Made by a program: the position numbers and the translations under genes. From NCBI GenBank assembly GCA_030248225.1, contig JASANE010024786.1, forward strand, positions 1 to 64,000: a DNA stretch of 64,000 nt, written 5' to 3'. Position 1 is the first letter of the stretch. The number at the start of each line of letters is the position of its first letter. The DNA comes from Trileptium ribeirensis. Lineage: Eukaryota; Nematoda; Enoplea; Enoplida; Thoracostomopsidae. Below are positions 25,108 to 37,684 of this stretch, in pieces. The notes beneath the pieces are model-generated. The model worked only from the letters and a program-made list of their open reading frames with translations, was not told where the DNA came from and searched no databases.

Positions 25108-26289
25108 TCAAGTATCAAGCAAGTAAATACGTGATTTGCGGACAACTATTTTTCAACTCATATGTTTTTGGTTCGATTTGACTATAATGTGTGCATTGTA
25201 GCTTGTGAAACTCCGTTATACTGTTGTATTCTATCATGCTTACTCAGTACTAAGAATATAATATGTAATATTCTAATACAAATGGATTATGGATACAAAT
25301 GGAAATGGACAGGCGGGGAATTTTTCAGTGTTAAAATCCCCCTAAATGGATTCGGTGAACCCTGACCTCGTGAGTCGGCCCGGCTTTCGAAAGCCTCTTA
25401 GAAGTTTGGACCCATTGAAATCGCAATACTATCATATGAAATTGTAATGTTCTGATTTCCCATTAGCTGAAAACTTTGGCAGCGGGCATGAACCGTGGGT
25501 CCCTGGTTCGGAATTGGGTTGCCAACTTTCGCCAAGGGAGCATGAAGTGGGTGTCGACATTTAAAAATTTAATATTTCTCAGCGAAAAACGCTAAAATTG
25601 TTAATAAATAGGCTCAGAAACGATTTCTATAACGTCTTTATTGAAGTGAGTTAAAAGCAACTTTTCAACTTTTTTGCTGAAATTGGTAAAATTTTTGCTT
25701 CGAAATTGGGATTTTTGTTAAAAAATTTTCTCAATATTTTTGAAAACTGTGGGGATGTTTTTACCGGGGGGGGTCCAAAAATTTTATAAAGGGGCATTTT
25801 GACGGGGAGCCAAAACAATTTTGTCAGGCGGCCCCAACCGCGATTTTTTGCCAGGGGGCACCTAAAAATGCCAATTGCACCCACCTCCCCCACTTTGGTG
25901 AAGCCAGACGTTTCAAAGATTCCACACGTTTTAGGGGTGTACATACAAACACAGAATGGTTTATAGGTGATTACACATTTATAACAATAAATAGTACATG
26001 AAACCACGCTAGCTATTTCATCGTAGCTTGCGAGATACTAGTCCTAATTAGACTACTGTGTTTTTGGCATTGTTCATCTATAGCACAGAAGCAAAATGTC
26101 GCTGCCGCCTAATGTCTAGAGCGAGGTGGGCAGCGATGGTTACAAGTATATAGCGACATGTCTGACGATGGCTTTTATGAAGAGTGAACTTGAGTTAAGG
26201 TGCAAATAGAACGCCACTGCTGTGTAATTCAGTGTTGTACAGACATTAACGTTATGCTTCTTACCATAGTTATAGTTTTTACATTTCAG
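25108..26289. other. DLG5 intron, one G/C-homopolymer-rich patch
   Basis: About 25640-25900 has runs such as CCGGGGGGGGTCC with GGGGCATTTTGACGGGG, like the G-rich dispersed repeats at 43 and 47 kb. No gene is recognised; the 118-codon minus frame there is within the repeat. Confidence 0.4.
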
Positions 26290-26403
26290 ACATACGCTCT
26301 TGAAATGCGTGTTCAGTCGGCTGAATCATTTTCATATGCATCGTCTCAGGAAATTGTCAACTCATCCCAAATGCAAATAAATCAGTTGTTAGAAAATTAT
26401 GAG
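26290..26403 (+). CDS. DLG5: DLG5 exon, coiled coil 2
   Basis: Thirty-eight codons, phase 0 to phase 0, between ACATTTCAG and TATGAG|GTGAGT. It begins TYALEMRVQSAESF and continues with MQINQLLENYE. It is predicted helical but is less regular than its neighbours. It is placed by matching phase on both sides and a strong consensus donor. No catalytic or binding residues are expected. Confidence 0.82.
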
Positions 26404-27154
26404 GTGAGTCGTCATAAGTTGCAGCATACAGCACCTTAACTACAAACAATCATATCTCAAAGACAAAAATAAGTGCAGACTCGGACAGATGGAGATGCAG
26501 ACGGATGCCAATCTGTCTAAACGCGAACGAACGAACGAAATTGCATATTGGCGAGGGTGGATGCTATTTTGTCATGACGCAGACGGGCACAATTTCTTCT
26601 GGCCGCGGGCGGACGCAGACGGGGGACATTTTTACATATTATTGTGTCCACTTATTGCTAACATACATTTTTGTTCCTGGTTATAGATATCAAAAATATT
26701 AATCGCTATATGAATAACGTAATAAAGAGCAAAACCAGTTTTACGTACTGGTAACGTTATCTTTTTTTGAATGTAGTGGATGAATGCACTAATTTTGTCG
26801 GGATGCGAAAATACATATTACATACATTCAAAACAACATACCTATCGAAATATGTAGTATTATTGCGCAACGAGTTGATCTTGTACTTTTGTTTGTAGAG
26901 GAAAATCCTTCAGTTTGTACAGTTGCCTGAACATTCCCATCAATCTAGTGTGTCTAGCAAGACAGTGTAATGCTGAACCATAAGATTCGGCGTTATGCAG
27001 AAGCTTAAATTATATTTTAATTATGTAATAACAAATTCTATAACAAGATGTTCTTCATGATGTCCTCTCGCCAGGTTAGCATGCCGGACAGTCGCTCCGG
27101 GGCAATCAGTATCTTCATCAATATTTGAAAGAGTGAGCAGCGCTTATTATTTAG

Positions 27155-27271
27155 GCATTACTTCGCGACCGAGACCACATTCGCAAGGATTACCAATCGC
27201 TGCGTGACGATATGGCTGTGCATCGTGATGATAATCAATTGCTCAAGAACCAGTTGGATTTAGAACAACAG
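27155..27271 (+). CDS. DLG5: DLG5 exon, coiled coil 3
   Basis: Thirty-nine codons, phase 0 to 0, between TTATTTAG and CAACAG|GTTTGT. The sequence runs LLRDRDHIRKDYQSLRDD and then NQLLKNQLDLEQQ. It resembles the vertebrate DLG5 segment KKDYDALRKRY..ENQRLLKQ in charge pattern and in the K-D-Y-x-x-L-R core, which supports orthology and not merely generic coil similarity. A TIR transposon lies about 100 bases downstream in the next intron. Confidence 0.88.
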
Positions 27272-27373
27272 GTTTGTTGAACGATTTTGCATAAATTAGT
27301 GGTAGAAACAGTGCATGATCATTTCTTGAGAACAGTAAGACACTCTTCGAAATCATCATGCAAACCCGTAGAG

Positions 27374-28184
27374 TGTGACGCGATCCATTTCGATCTTACC
27401 TCTTCTTCCTATTCATTTTTGAGGGGGTTACCACCACACTTTTGAGGCGTCAAGATACCATTGACAAAATTTTGCTCTGACCCCCTCATTTTCTCAGCCA
27501 CTCAGAATTTTTTCAAACGACTTCCATCAAAACTGTGGTTAATTGGAACAATTTGGGTCCGTGGTATCACGATCCCCTCAAAAGTGAGGGGGGTAAGGCT
27601 GGCCTGTCCACAGCCTTCCGAAAAGTGGGGGGGGGAAGAATTTTCAGGGGCCCCGATGTTCATTCTCTAGGGGAAATTAAAAGTGCTTGTTTCTTCAAGT
27701 GATCAATTTTTCGTAAAATCACGTTATAACAGTTTTTGTGCTTTATCCGTATACTACACTAGAACCCCTGTAACGATGAACCCAATGAATACCCTAAAAC
27801 ACTGGCATGTCCACATCGCTCCGAAAAGTGGGGGGAAACTTCGAGGGGCTCCATGTTCATTCTCAAGGTAAAATTAAAAGTGAGGGATAAATTTTGCTTA
27901 AAAATACTAAATATTTCCATATTTTCATGCATTTGTACAACCGTGAATGTATTTTAAACTAAAAACGATATTTTAGCATTATAAATAGTAGTTATTAATG
28001 TTTAAAGCACAATTTGCAAACAAAAAAAATATAAATTTGCCGACATACAAAAATTTTTGGAATTAGTTGAACGTGGAGGTTTCGGGCGAGTGGGGGGGGG
28101 GGGCACGGACATGAGGGAATTTGGAAAGTGGGGGGTCCCCCCACTGTGGAATGACCAGTAAGGTCAAATTGGATCGCGTCATGT
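27374..28184. mobile_element. TIR transposon remnant, about 0.8 kb
   Basis: The left end GTGACGCGATCCATTTCG (about 27375) and the right end GGTCAAATTGGATCGCGTCA (to about 28182) are terminal inverted repeats of roughly 25 bp. Inside are two tandem blocks with TTCCGAAAAGTGGGGGG, ATGTTCATTCTC and AAATTAAAAGTG about 220 bp apart, and a G-run. No transposase is present. No clear target duplication is seen, so I leave the superfamily open. Intron between 27271 and 28970. Confidence 0.72.
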
Positions 28185-28969
28185 TCGACCTGTTTATATG
28201 GTTATGGCGAGAAGTCGCATATTCTTCTCAAGAAGCCATGATAAACTCGTGATAGGCATACAACGCATGCTGCAGGGTAATAAGTTCTGTATTTTGTTGT
28301 GGTTTATACTGTTGCCTTCTATACATAGGTTTTACCAAGGCATAATGGGTTAGTTGGTTAGTTTATTCGGTCGACTGTGATACATCGCTGCGTTTTCCCC
28401 TAAGAAATGTGGCGGTGTTACCTAAGCTTATGTGTAAGTGCATGTATGCGCCAGTGAAACAACAAACGAATCGAATATTTAAAGATATATTGAAGCTACG
28501 TTAAATCGACCGGAGAGGGCGGGCGGGTCTCCATCTACTAAATCTTTTTTGTGTAGCGTTTAGCGACCCTGATATGGCATTGATATAATGTAAACTGGTA
28601 TTCCGGAGCTCTTAGTTATACTCTAGCTTTGATTAAACAAAACGCTTGAAATGTCTGTTCTATCGAATCGCTGAGTTTTAATGGATCGCTAGTTTAATGC
28701 ATTGAGTTTTGAAGTATTTAAAACTGATTGTGATTGCATAATTAATATATAATGATGTCTCTTGAAGTTTATGCAAACTAGTTTTATATAAAAGAATCGA
28801 CGCGGTCAAGCATTATGCTACCCCGAAAACACTTATAGCATGGACTGACTCGACTTTGCAAAAATATTCCTCAAGCTATTAAGCAAACATACAGAAGTGT
28901 ACACTCATATAGAAAAACCATTTGTTATAGCGGCTGCGCTCAGTATTATTAATTATTGTATTTGTGTAG

Positions 28970-29097
28970 GAAAAACAAACTGCATGGCGCCAGCTGTCCG
29001 AATCTCATAAACAGTGTCGCCAGCTGATACGCGATCGCGATGCAATTTTACAACGGCTTGCGGCGATGGAACATGAACACCAGGATGAACATCTAAG
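28970..29097 (+). CDS. DLG5: DLG5 exon, coiled coil 4
   Basis: Forty-two codons plus two bases (AG) between TTTGTGTAG and CTAAG|GTATCG. It encodes KQTAWRQLSESHKQCRQLI followed by RDRDAILQRLAAMEHEH, an amphipathic coil. The carried AG is completed by A at 35466, giving Arg. The next intron is over 6.3 kb long, one of the largest here, and is packed with repeats. Confidence 0.87.
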
Positions 29098-29114
29098 GTA
29101 TCGTTAGAATTAGT

Positions 29115-30150
29115 TTTTTTCTGTTTCTGTCACGCATAACACATCTTCGGATGGCGCATTTCGATAAATTATTTTTTATTCGATAGCAAAAGTAATCAGT
29201 CTGTGCCCTTTAGTTGAAACGAACAGCTCCGACTCCATCTTCGTGGTAAAATGGCAAAAACAGGTTTTTAAGGGTTCATTGTCTAATCCGTCCATACAGG
29301 TACCGGTATTTCGCAGCCCATATCTTGCGACACAGGCTTCGCTTCACATCCTAAAACCGAGATCGCCTTTCAGAATCAGCTCATCGAAATATGCAACTTT
29401 GATGACTTTTTAATGCGACCACTTCCTAGCCGCTGTGGGCCTGAATATGGTTCGTCGACCCTGAATATCGCCTGCGGGAAATATTGATTTTTCAAATTTA
29501 GGCATGGTATTGCGTGTTTTGCTTTACAACAAGTATCTATTAGATTAACAGTCGCGTTGAATTTGATGGTTTTGCTATCTAGAGTACAACATAACAATAT
29601 ACCTTTTCATTGGCTTTCGAAGATTTTACGGCCGACAGCCAGATTTCCAAAATGTAGCGAGTTTTCATTGGGATGATTATTTATTTCTGGCAGGGCGCTA
29701 AGAATGGCTATATATAGGTTTCTCGGCGCAGTCAATACGATGGTTTGTTATCTAGAGCATAGCACGAACACTTCATGCCGTTTCAGATGTTTTTGTGGGT
29801 TTGGGATCAATGAAATAGCTTTCCAGAATATGGTATGTCTTCAGTCTCTTGATTATGTATTGCGTACAGGGTATGAATAACATCCTGTGTATGCTTTTTT
29901 CGGTACCCTGGTGTACGAAAATTTGGTTATCTAGAGCCTAACACGGATACTTAGCGCGTTTTCAATTGTTTTCAATGGATTTAGGGTCGACAAGGTTTTA
30001 GGGTTCCCAATGGGTTCAGGGTTACAGAGGTATTAGTGTAGTATATATATGTACATCATGCAGAATGCCTGCTGCAACTGATTACACAAAAGGACCACTT
30101 GATGAAACCGCTTACTGCGTTTCACCCTCGCTTACGAGATACTAGAACTG
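29115..30150 (+). repeat. ~175-bp tandem repeat family, copy 2
   Basis: A header (CATAACACATCTTCGG, GGTACCGGTATTTCGCAGCC) is followed by at least three units; GGTTTTGCTATCTAGAG, GGTTTGTTATCTAGAG and TTTGGTTATCTAGAGC recur near 29573, 29744 and 29923. It ends with TTCACCCTCGCTTACGAGAT near 30120-30140. Confidence 0.75.
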
Positions 30151-30924
30151 TGAGAAATAAGTTCTGTTATTTTGATTTTAGCTCGCAGTTAATAGTCTGG
30201 TGTTCGAGAAATTTTAGATTTAGCCCGAGGTGTACACGAATCGTTTGGGGTGATTTTTAAAATATTGTTCTAGAGCTGTTTGAAGCTTGCTTGAGAGTGT
30301 CGATAGTAGTTGTATAATTAAGTAAGTCGGTGAATTTGCTAAATTTCTGTTCGATGTTCATTCTTTCGATACTCCAAGCTATTTATGGTATGGCAAGGTC
30401 TGTGCTGTGTATTATAATCAACTTGTAACATTATGTACATTTACTTTTCCTTATGTCTCCAATCAAAAAACAGTTACAACCGTTATAGCTTGAAGACTTT
30501 TTAGCTCACATTATTTTAGTATCTTTTTGTACGCGTCTATAATTTGAATGTATAATTAATGCACAATTGCATAGTCGCATGAGCATAAGCCCCATCCTTC
30601 AACAAAAATCAGTCCGATATTACACACATACAGTATTCGACACGATATATTGTCCGTCGCCTTACGAGCAACGAGCGAACACCAAACGAACAAAAAACAA
30701 TATTTTATTTTCTCGCAGGCAAGTTGCTACCGAGCAAAAGTCAGTTGTTGCGAATGTACGAGACACTCGTAACTGTATTGTATCTGCGGTGGATACGTAG
30801 GATGACCGAGGTACCTCGCCGGTTTGAAACAGGGGCGCGCGGAATTTTGCAGGGACATTTATTTTGTGGGGATATCCCGGGCTTCGAAATTAAAAGTTTT
30901 TGAAATTCATTGTTTTTAAATGAT

Positions 30925-31155
30925 TAACAATGGCCGTGAAGCTGCAGCAAAATGCGTCTGTCAAGGTATTTTGCTGGGAACCAAATAAAGGCATTTGGCA
31001 AATGGCCTTGGGAACCAAAAAATCTAAAATTTTAAAAATTCAATTTTTTGGTCTAAATGATCAGGGGAGGTCTCGAGGATCACAAAAATACCAAAATTTC
31101 CAGACTCTGACCATTTTCGGGCAAATGCGGGCTGGGGGATAATGGAAAAGAACCA
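30925..31155. repeat. Solo arm of foldback family B
   Basis: A sequence with GGGAACCAAAAAATC, GGGAGGTCTCGAGGATC and the terminal GCGGGCTGGGGGATAATGG resembles one arm of the family at 13.9 and 63.4 kb. No partner arm is found nearby, so it is a solo or truncated copy. Confidence 0.5.
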
Positions 31156-31496
31156 GAGAAATAGTTTAATCTCACACTGTCTCCTCAGCTTTCAACTTTG
31201 TCTAACTCGCAATATTATTGCGCGATACGGGTGACAATGTTGCTACAAAAATAATTCAAAATCTTAAATACTCTAGTGTTGATTGTAGAAAGTCGGACTC
31301 GGGATTTCTTCTCATTGTTTGTGTTTCGAACATTAATTATTGCAATGTACATCTAATGCTTTTAATAATGAATTGATGATCGTCATTTACATAGTTGTTT
31401 GTTTATAGTTTTATTTTTATTGCAGCTTATTATGTTTGTTTAGCTGCAACGTTATTTTTAACTAGTTTTGTGTACAAAGTGTATAATAGTATACTG

Positions 31497-31525
31497 TACA
31501 GTCACTGCCAGAAATAAGTGCCTCG
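31497..31525 (+). repeat. Solo Tc1/mariner-like terminus
   Basis: TACAGTCACTGCCAGAAATA matches the end of the MITE at 61802. No matching inverse end was found nearby, so this is a truncated copy. Confidence 0.55.
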
Positions 31526-32799
31526 GTCGAAATCTCTGTTGTCAGCAAAACATTTTTAACTTTATGTTAGGATTTTTGGTGTTTTTAGGATGTTTGGCGC
31601 CTTCGTAGTGGGTACGTGGTGGCTTCCACTTTTTAAAATAGCCCATATTCATCATATTTTGACGCGCGTTAGACCTTTAACAGAAAATTAATGTTGCACT
31701 AGATTCGCGATTTATTAATCTGCCTAACTTCACGTTAATATACTGCATCCTAAAATGCTATGTTAATGCCTGAAACTATTTGTACGGCAGTTATAAGTAC
31801 ATTGAAATACATACCTAAATAACTCATAAGCTTAAGTCGGGTTTGGGGCTGAGTGGGATGGGTCTGGTAATCTGGCACCAAAAGACCTTGGTATAAGTAC
31901 CCTAAGGTCGAAATCCTAGGTCAGATTTTCTCCCAAACATATCGTATCTCTCCAAACTTCAGAACGAATCTGCGCCACTAAAATAACTACAGAAAAATTA
32001 TTCTCCTACTTAGAGATTTCTCCCGAAAACGGTCATGGTGCTCCAAACTAGTGTATATGCTTCTTTAATCTGTATAATACACAAACGCTGTCCAGTGTAA
32101 TGGAAATGTTACGTTGCCAAATGCTACGCCACAGAAGCGTTATGATGTTTTCGGTTTCTTTAGGTCTTTATCCATATCTCTAGTTGGTTTTAAAAATAAA
32201 AGATGTATATATTTTACGAACAAGCAAATTTCACCTAGAGGGATCCGTATAAAAGGCTACTGGACGTAAATCGTAAAAATTATGCTCCTGTGACAGAAGA
32301 GTAGCGGCGTTAAAGAACCGAGTGTTAAACATCGACTCGGCGGGATCTCGACGTTAGTATGATCGGCTCGATTGTTTATGGACCATGTCGCATTAATTAG
32401 TGTATATTTTAGAGTAACTTTATGTTTTCAGAAACAGAATTTCCGTGAAATACGACTGTTGTTCTGTCTCTAGTTTATTATTGAGTAATTCTTAATTTCT
32501 TCATTACACTGATAAAGCTCGACTAATATAAAAATGATCTTGAGGATTTAATGTGTTTTAATAATTACTGTCATAACTTTCCAAGAAACTTTGTGGTAGT
32601 AACACCTTATCCTGTTTTTGTGGAAGTAACATTATGGAGTTTTTCCGAAAATTGGGAATTTTCTGGTTTTTTATTATTGCCAGACTGGTATGGGTTGTTG
32701 CTGTTTGTACGTTCTATTCGCTATCATTTATTAAGACTAGTAAATCGCAAGCGAGCGTGAAACGGAGTTCCGTTTTAAGTTAACATTTTGTTTAATCAC

Positions 32800-34580
32800 C
32801 TGTAACAGGCTGTTTTTGATGTATATACCACCCTAAAACCCATTGAACCCTGAATCCATTGAAAATCCGAAAACCTCGTCGGTACTAAACTAATCAAAAT
32901 CAACTACTGACAACGTATCAGGTATTTATGCTGGTCTCTAGATAACCAAACCATCGTATTCAGTCTACCGACAAACTTATATAGACAATAATGACCTTTA
33001 CGCAATATGTAACCAAACAACTGATAATATTTTTGAAATCGGATTCATTGACCCTAACCCCATTGAAATCCCACATAAAGGCATAAAATATACACGCTTG
33101 ACTCTATATAACCAATTCATTGTATTCAGCATACCGAAAAACCAGGGAGTAACCGGAATTCCGGTTCCGGCGAAAATCGTGTTCCGGTTGCCGTTCCGGC
33201 AGGGCAAAAACCATAACGGAACCAGAATTCCTGTTTGAAATGTTCCACATTTTTGTTTCATCGGTGATCATAGCAAACATATGTAATACATATTATGCAA
33301 TGATCAAGCTCCAATATAACCAAGCAGAACAAAAGATTATCTAAGAAAGTTATCATCATTATCATCTGACGGGTACTGTTTGTCCTACGCTAGCCTAAAT
33401 AGTGTCTCTGACCACTGATCAGAAAATTATCGTCTATTATTTTCTCGCAGAACCATATAAACCAATAATTTCATGTTTCCTACAGAACAACGTGTAACAA
33501 ACGTATGTATAATAAAGGGAGGCGACTGGAGACAGAGTGAAAGTGTTTACCGCTCCATGCGTTCTAACCACATTCAATTTGACGCAGTATACGCAAGGGT
33601 GTATAGTGGAAGGCATTTTTTTGCCCTGGGTGTCCAAAAACCTACATTTTGATTTATAAATAAAGATTATTAGCTTCCTCAGTCTCTTTAAAGTTTCAGA
33701 AAGGCAATAATGCCATCGCAATACATTAAGTTTAATGTAAAAGTTATTTTAATGCATTTTAAATCCACTATACCGGCATTTATTCCTTCATCTGTTTTGC
33801 TATATATAAATTTCGAACGCCATGTTCCGGTTCCGGATCCGGTTTAAATGGACGGTTCCGGTTCCGGTTATTCCCTGCGAAAAACCTATATATAACCTAT
33901 TTTTGATGTGACGTACCGAACTACTGAATACATGCTATTTTCTGGAAATCGGGTTCATTGACCCTAAACGCAGAGAAAAATTCTGAAAAGACATAAGATA
34001 CTCGTGCTGCACTGTAGATAATCATACCATCATATTTAGCATACTGGAAAACCTACATAGGCAATTTATGATAACCTGTACGCAATACGTAACCAAATAA
34101 CAGAAGACAGATTTGGTAATCGGGTTCATTGATCCTAAATCATTTGAAAATCCATAAGAAGGCTTGAAAATACATAATCAGACAAACGTCAACGCGTATT
34201 TTGGAAATCGTTTCGTCTACTGTAAAACCATTGAAACTCCATGAAAAGGTGTAATATAGTCAAGCTGGGCTCTACATAGCAAAACCATCGTATCCATCAT
34301 GCTTGCTAACCTAACAGATCTTTATTGTAAGGTAAGAACAAGCAACAACACAGTGAAATCTGAAAAATCGCTTTTTATGGCAAAGGGTCGACTACCATAT
34401 TCGGGCACACAGCGGCCCAGAGAGTGGTCCCACAAAAATTATAGATTATAGATCTCGATGTGCTGATTCGTCGAATTGTCTCTGTTGTTGGATGCGAAGC
34501 CTGTGTTGCGAGATATATGCTGCTATAGACTGGTACCCGTATGGTCATATTTGGCAAAGAACCCTTAAAAACTTAAGGCA
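32800..34580 (-). repeat. ~175-bp tandem repeat family, copy 4, split by hAT
   Basis: Reverse-orientation units (GATAACCAAACCATCGTATT, TCATTGACCCTAA) run from about 32800 to 33142 and resume from 33878 to about 34580, where the header motif GTCGACTACCATATTCGGGC appears. The hAT copy 3 interrupts it with a perfect target duplication. Confidence 0.75.
33143..33877 (-). mobile_element. Non-autonomous hAT element, copy 3, internally deleted
   Basis: Reverse-orientation member of the same family, 735 bp, lacking about 0.4 kb of the interior. Termini are CAGGGAGTAACCGGAATTCC and GGTTATTCCCTG. The 8-bp duplication CGAAAAAC is perfect (33135-33142, 33878-33885). It is inserted inside a ~175-bp tandem unit; an uninterrupted equivalent (GTTTTTCG on plus) is at 24730-24737, a natural empty site. 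Confidence 0.92.
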
Positions 34581-35465
34581 AATATAGTATACTCAAAAAT
34601 AATTGACCGCTTAAAGCCACTAGATAACAACGACAGAAACCTCTTCCCAGAACAACACATAATAACACTCGTAAACATTGTCATTTCGGCGTTCTCGAAT
34701 CAAATGGTTGTCGCTCTATACAAAAACCTTGCAATTGGCCATTGTGCCAGTGCCGGAATGCAATGTTAGGATATTCGGATTATCTCGACGTCGCAGATAA
34801 TATCCGGATATGAAATCGTACCCGGATATCCTTGCCCATCACTGAGGTATCTTACATGGATTCCGAACAGTGTGACATACAAATGACTAATCTTAGGTTA
34901 AAGTCAAAGCTAGGCTCATAAATATTAGCCGGCAAAACATTGGAGCTAAGAACAAAAGATAACTTCAGAATTCTGACTCAAAGTTCAGATTCGAAATTTA
35001 ACTCAATTAATATTCATAAAATTCATTAACTACCACAACCGTGTTCAAAAACTCGTTATGGAAAATTTCTAGTAAAGTATCATTCTACAATTTTATAGAT
35101 AATTAATATACCGAATATTAGCTTCGGAATAGGATTTTAGAAAAACATATTGTTATTTTTGTATGAAGTGACGTTTTAGCGGAGAGGACAAAAAGAAATC
35201 TGCCAAATTTAATTAAACTTGAGTTATCGCCAAATTTACGAGGGGTGTCTGAAGCATGATGCACCTGGTTCGCTTGAGACATAGTTATTCGAGGAATGAC
35301 TAATAATATATGGCGAGTTATCTGTATTTGAGGCAACGCCTTTAGATTTTTAGTGTTTGTTGTCACAAACTTAAAATTAAGTGATCATTAACATAAAATC
35401 ACTTTGAGTTTGAATTTATCAATATATTATATAACAATTTATTATCAATATTTTACAACGTTCAG

Positions 35466-35932
35466 ACTTCGCAACCGATGCCATTTAACAGAGGAAAAAG
35501 TCTGTGCTTTGGAAGCTCAAAAAGATGCAACACTTGCTGAATATCGTCGTGTTATGGCGGAGCGGGACTCAATTCTTAAAGAAAATGAACGCCTTTCCGA
35601 TGATTTTGCAGCGGAGCAGTTAAAATACCGCGACGCGGAGAAGCAACGAACACTGCTCGAAACAAGACTGAATGACGTTATGGAGCAGTACCAGAAGGCG
35701 TCTACAGCCGCTGCGTTAGCATCTCAAAACGTCGACGGCAAAACGATAGCGAGTAACGCAAGTAGCAGCGACAATGTTGTCGACGGTGGCCGAAATAACA
35801 GCCTGACGAGTTCCGGAGAAGTTGCGCTAATCAACAGCACAGGTGGGCATAATATGGGAACCGGCGGGACCGCTCAGTTGCTGTCAGACGAGGCCCGCAA
35901 AGAAATACAGACGCTTCACGATGAGCTGGAAG
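35466..35932 (+). CDS. DLG5: DLG5 exon, coiled coil 5 with Ser/Asn insert
   Basis: One base plus 155 codons plus one base, between AACGTTCAG and GAAG|GTAATT. The first half is a coil with EYRRVMAERDSILKENERL, closely like the vertebrate DLG5 segment EYKLIMSERDQVISELDKL. The middle (about 35720-35880) is low complexity, rich in Ser, Asn, Gly and Thr, and interrupts the helix. The end, EARKEIQTLHDELE, resumes the coil. The insert is probably lineage-specific. An open frame continues past the donor, but the strong phase match to 37524 argues for splicing there. Confidence 0.93.
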
Positions 35933-37523
35933 GTAATTTACAGTACTCGCCAGAACTGAGTGCTGTTCGTGCGATATTCTTTCGAAAAACCCTAGATTTT
36001 TTTCGAAGCACGTTTGAATTTTGTGTTAGAAATCTGTTCGAAATTAACGCTCTTTTCTAAAATCTGTTCGAAGTTTGTTCCAGAGTTATTGGCAAATAAA
36101 TAAATATTGTACAATTTATTTTATTTTCGTTCGTTCGAAGCGTCACAGTCTTTCTGGTAAGTGTTATCGCAATAGTGTTGGTTGGTTGATGCGAACTTTT
36201 TAAGTTACATATGTTCGTCGTTAAAGATTAATATGTTTTATTTCTACATTGATATTTTTAGCTTTGTCAAAATTTGTATATTGACGTGGTACATCTGAAA
36301 ACGAATCCAGCTTACGTTGTCACAACACAAAATTATGGTGCACAATTATTGTGTTGATACCAATTTAGTGTTGCAGTTAATGGAATGTTGAAATACATTT
36401 TGGGTTTAGTTACCACAGTCAGCCATATTCTGCAATGTCACGCCGTTGCATGGTTTTCAACCCAAGATAAAGTACTTGAATCAAACGTGGCATGAAAATC
36501 TGTTATATAAATACATTTTGTCAATGTGAAATTACATAAAGGTGAAGACAGAAATTGGACAGAGTTTACTTATTCTCGAACAACTGGTATACACTCTTGC
36601 AAACTTCGAACAGAGCTGGCAAACTAATTTAAAAAAGCGATATAAAAATTTCGAACACCAATAAAATTCGGATTTTTAACAAATTTGGAATTTCGCGCAC
36701 TAAAATGTTAAACCATCTTCGAGCGAACAGCAGTCATTTCTAGCGATACGGATCTCGAAGTGCCTGTAACGTTTCGGGCGAACGACCATCGAACAAAATT
36801 TACGTATTCGCGAATAAAAATGTCGCACAAAATGTGGACAATTCTCTTGCATAGTTTTGTGAAAAAGCACATGAAATATTCGATTCGTTATTTTGTATGA
36901 AATTTTAAACATGCACGGAATATGGACAAGAAATAAACACATCAAAAAACAACAATTATAAATAAACACGACATTAAGTAAACACATAATGTATTTGTTT
37001 CTTTATTTTTTATGAAATAAAACACTAAATATTGCTATAATTTTTATCATAATGTCCTTAGCGTATGGTTCCAATTTTTGTTATGTGTGATTTCAGTATA
37101 CCATAGTGTTTTCACACATAATTCCATGTGATTACTAGTGTCCATGTGTATCTAAGTAAACGACTTATGATTACGAATATCCGCTTTGGTTGTATTTAGC
37201 TTTGCGTGAATTTTTGGGTTGATTTCTTGGAATAGAACTGTTAATAAAAAATTTACATACATTAGCAAATGTACATTTCATTATATATTTTTTGTTCCGG
37301 CCGTTTGCGCGTAAAGTGTAGGTCACTTTGGTGCACGTGTTTGATAGAAGCTAGTGTACAACTGGCGTAACATTATGCGTTTTGTGATCGGTTAGTTTTG
37401 ACTAGTCATTTATAATGCGTAGATATACAAATTTTTATAATAATTATTGTATTATAACGAGCTCACATTCGTATTATACTTGAATTTTCAAATTGCTTTG
37501 GTATAACTCCACTGCTCTTTCAG
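35933..37523. other. DLG5 intron, no distinct element
   Basis: AT-rich intron. Scattered motifs like ATCTGTTCGAA (36005-36075, 36600-36660) also occur near 23.77, 56.49 and 57.75 kb and may be an old dispersed repeat. No gene recognised. Confidence 0.4.
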
Positions 37524-37602
37524 ATTCGAGACAAAACTTTTATGAAGCACAAAAATTGCGCGACTGGGCGATACAAGAACGTGAACGCATTGTTTCAGAA
37601 CG
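37524..37602 (+). CDS. DLG5: DLG5 exon, coiled coil 6
   Basis: A 79-nt exon between GCTCTTTCAG and GAACG|GTAGGT. It encodes FYEAQKLRDWAIQERERIV. The core K-x-R-D-W-A-x-Q-E-R-x-x-I-V is shared with the vertebrate DLG5 segment RRDWAFQERDKIVAER. Two bases enter from the previous exon (G+AT gives Asp) and two leave (CG+T gives Arg). It is too short to be seen as an isolated reading frame. Confidence 0.95.
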
Positions 37603-37684
37603 GTAGGTAGTTGTAATAATTGAAACGGAGCCCCCCAAACGAGCGGAGTTTACATTGAGGGCGGTATGGGGAAAATCTTGAAAA

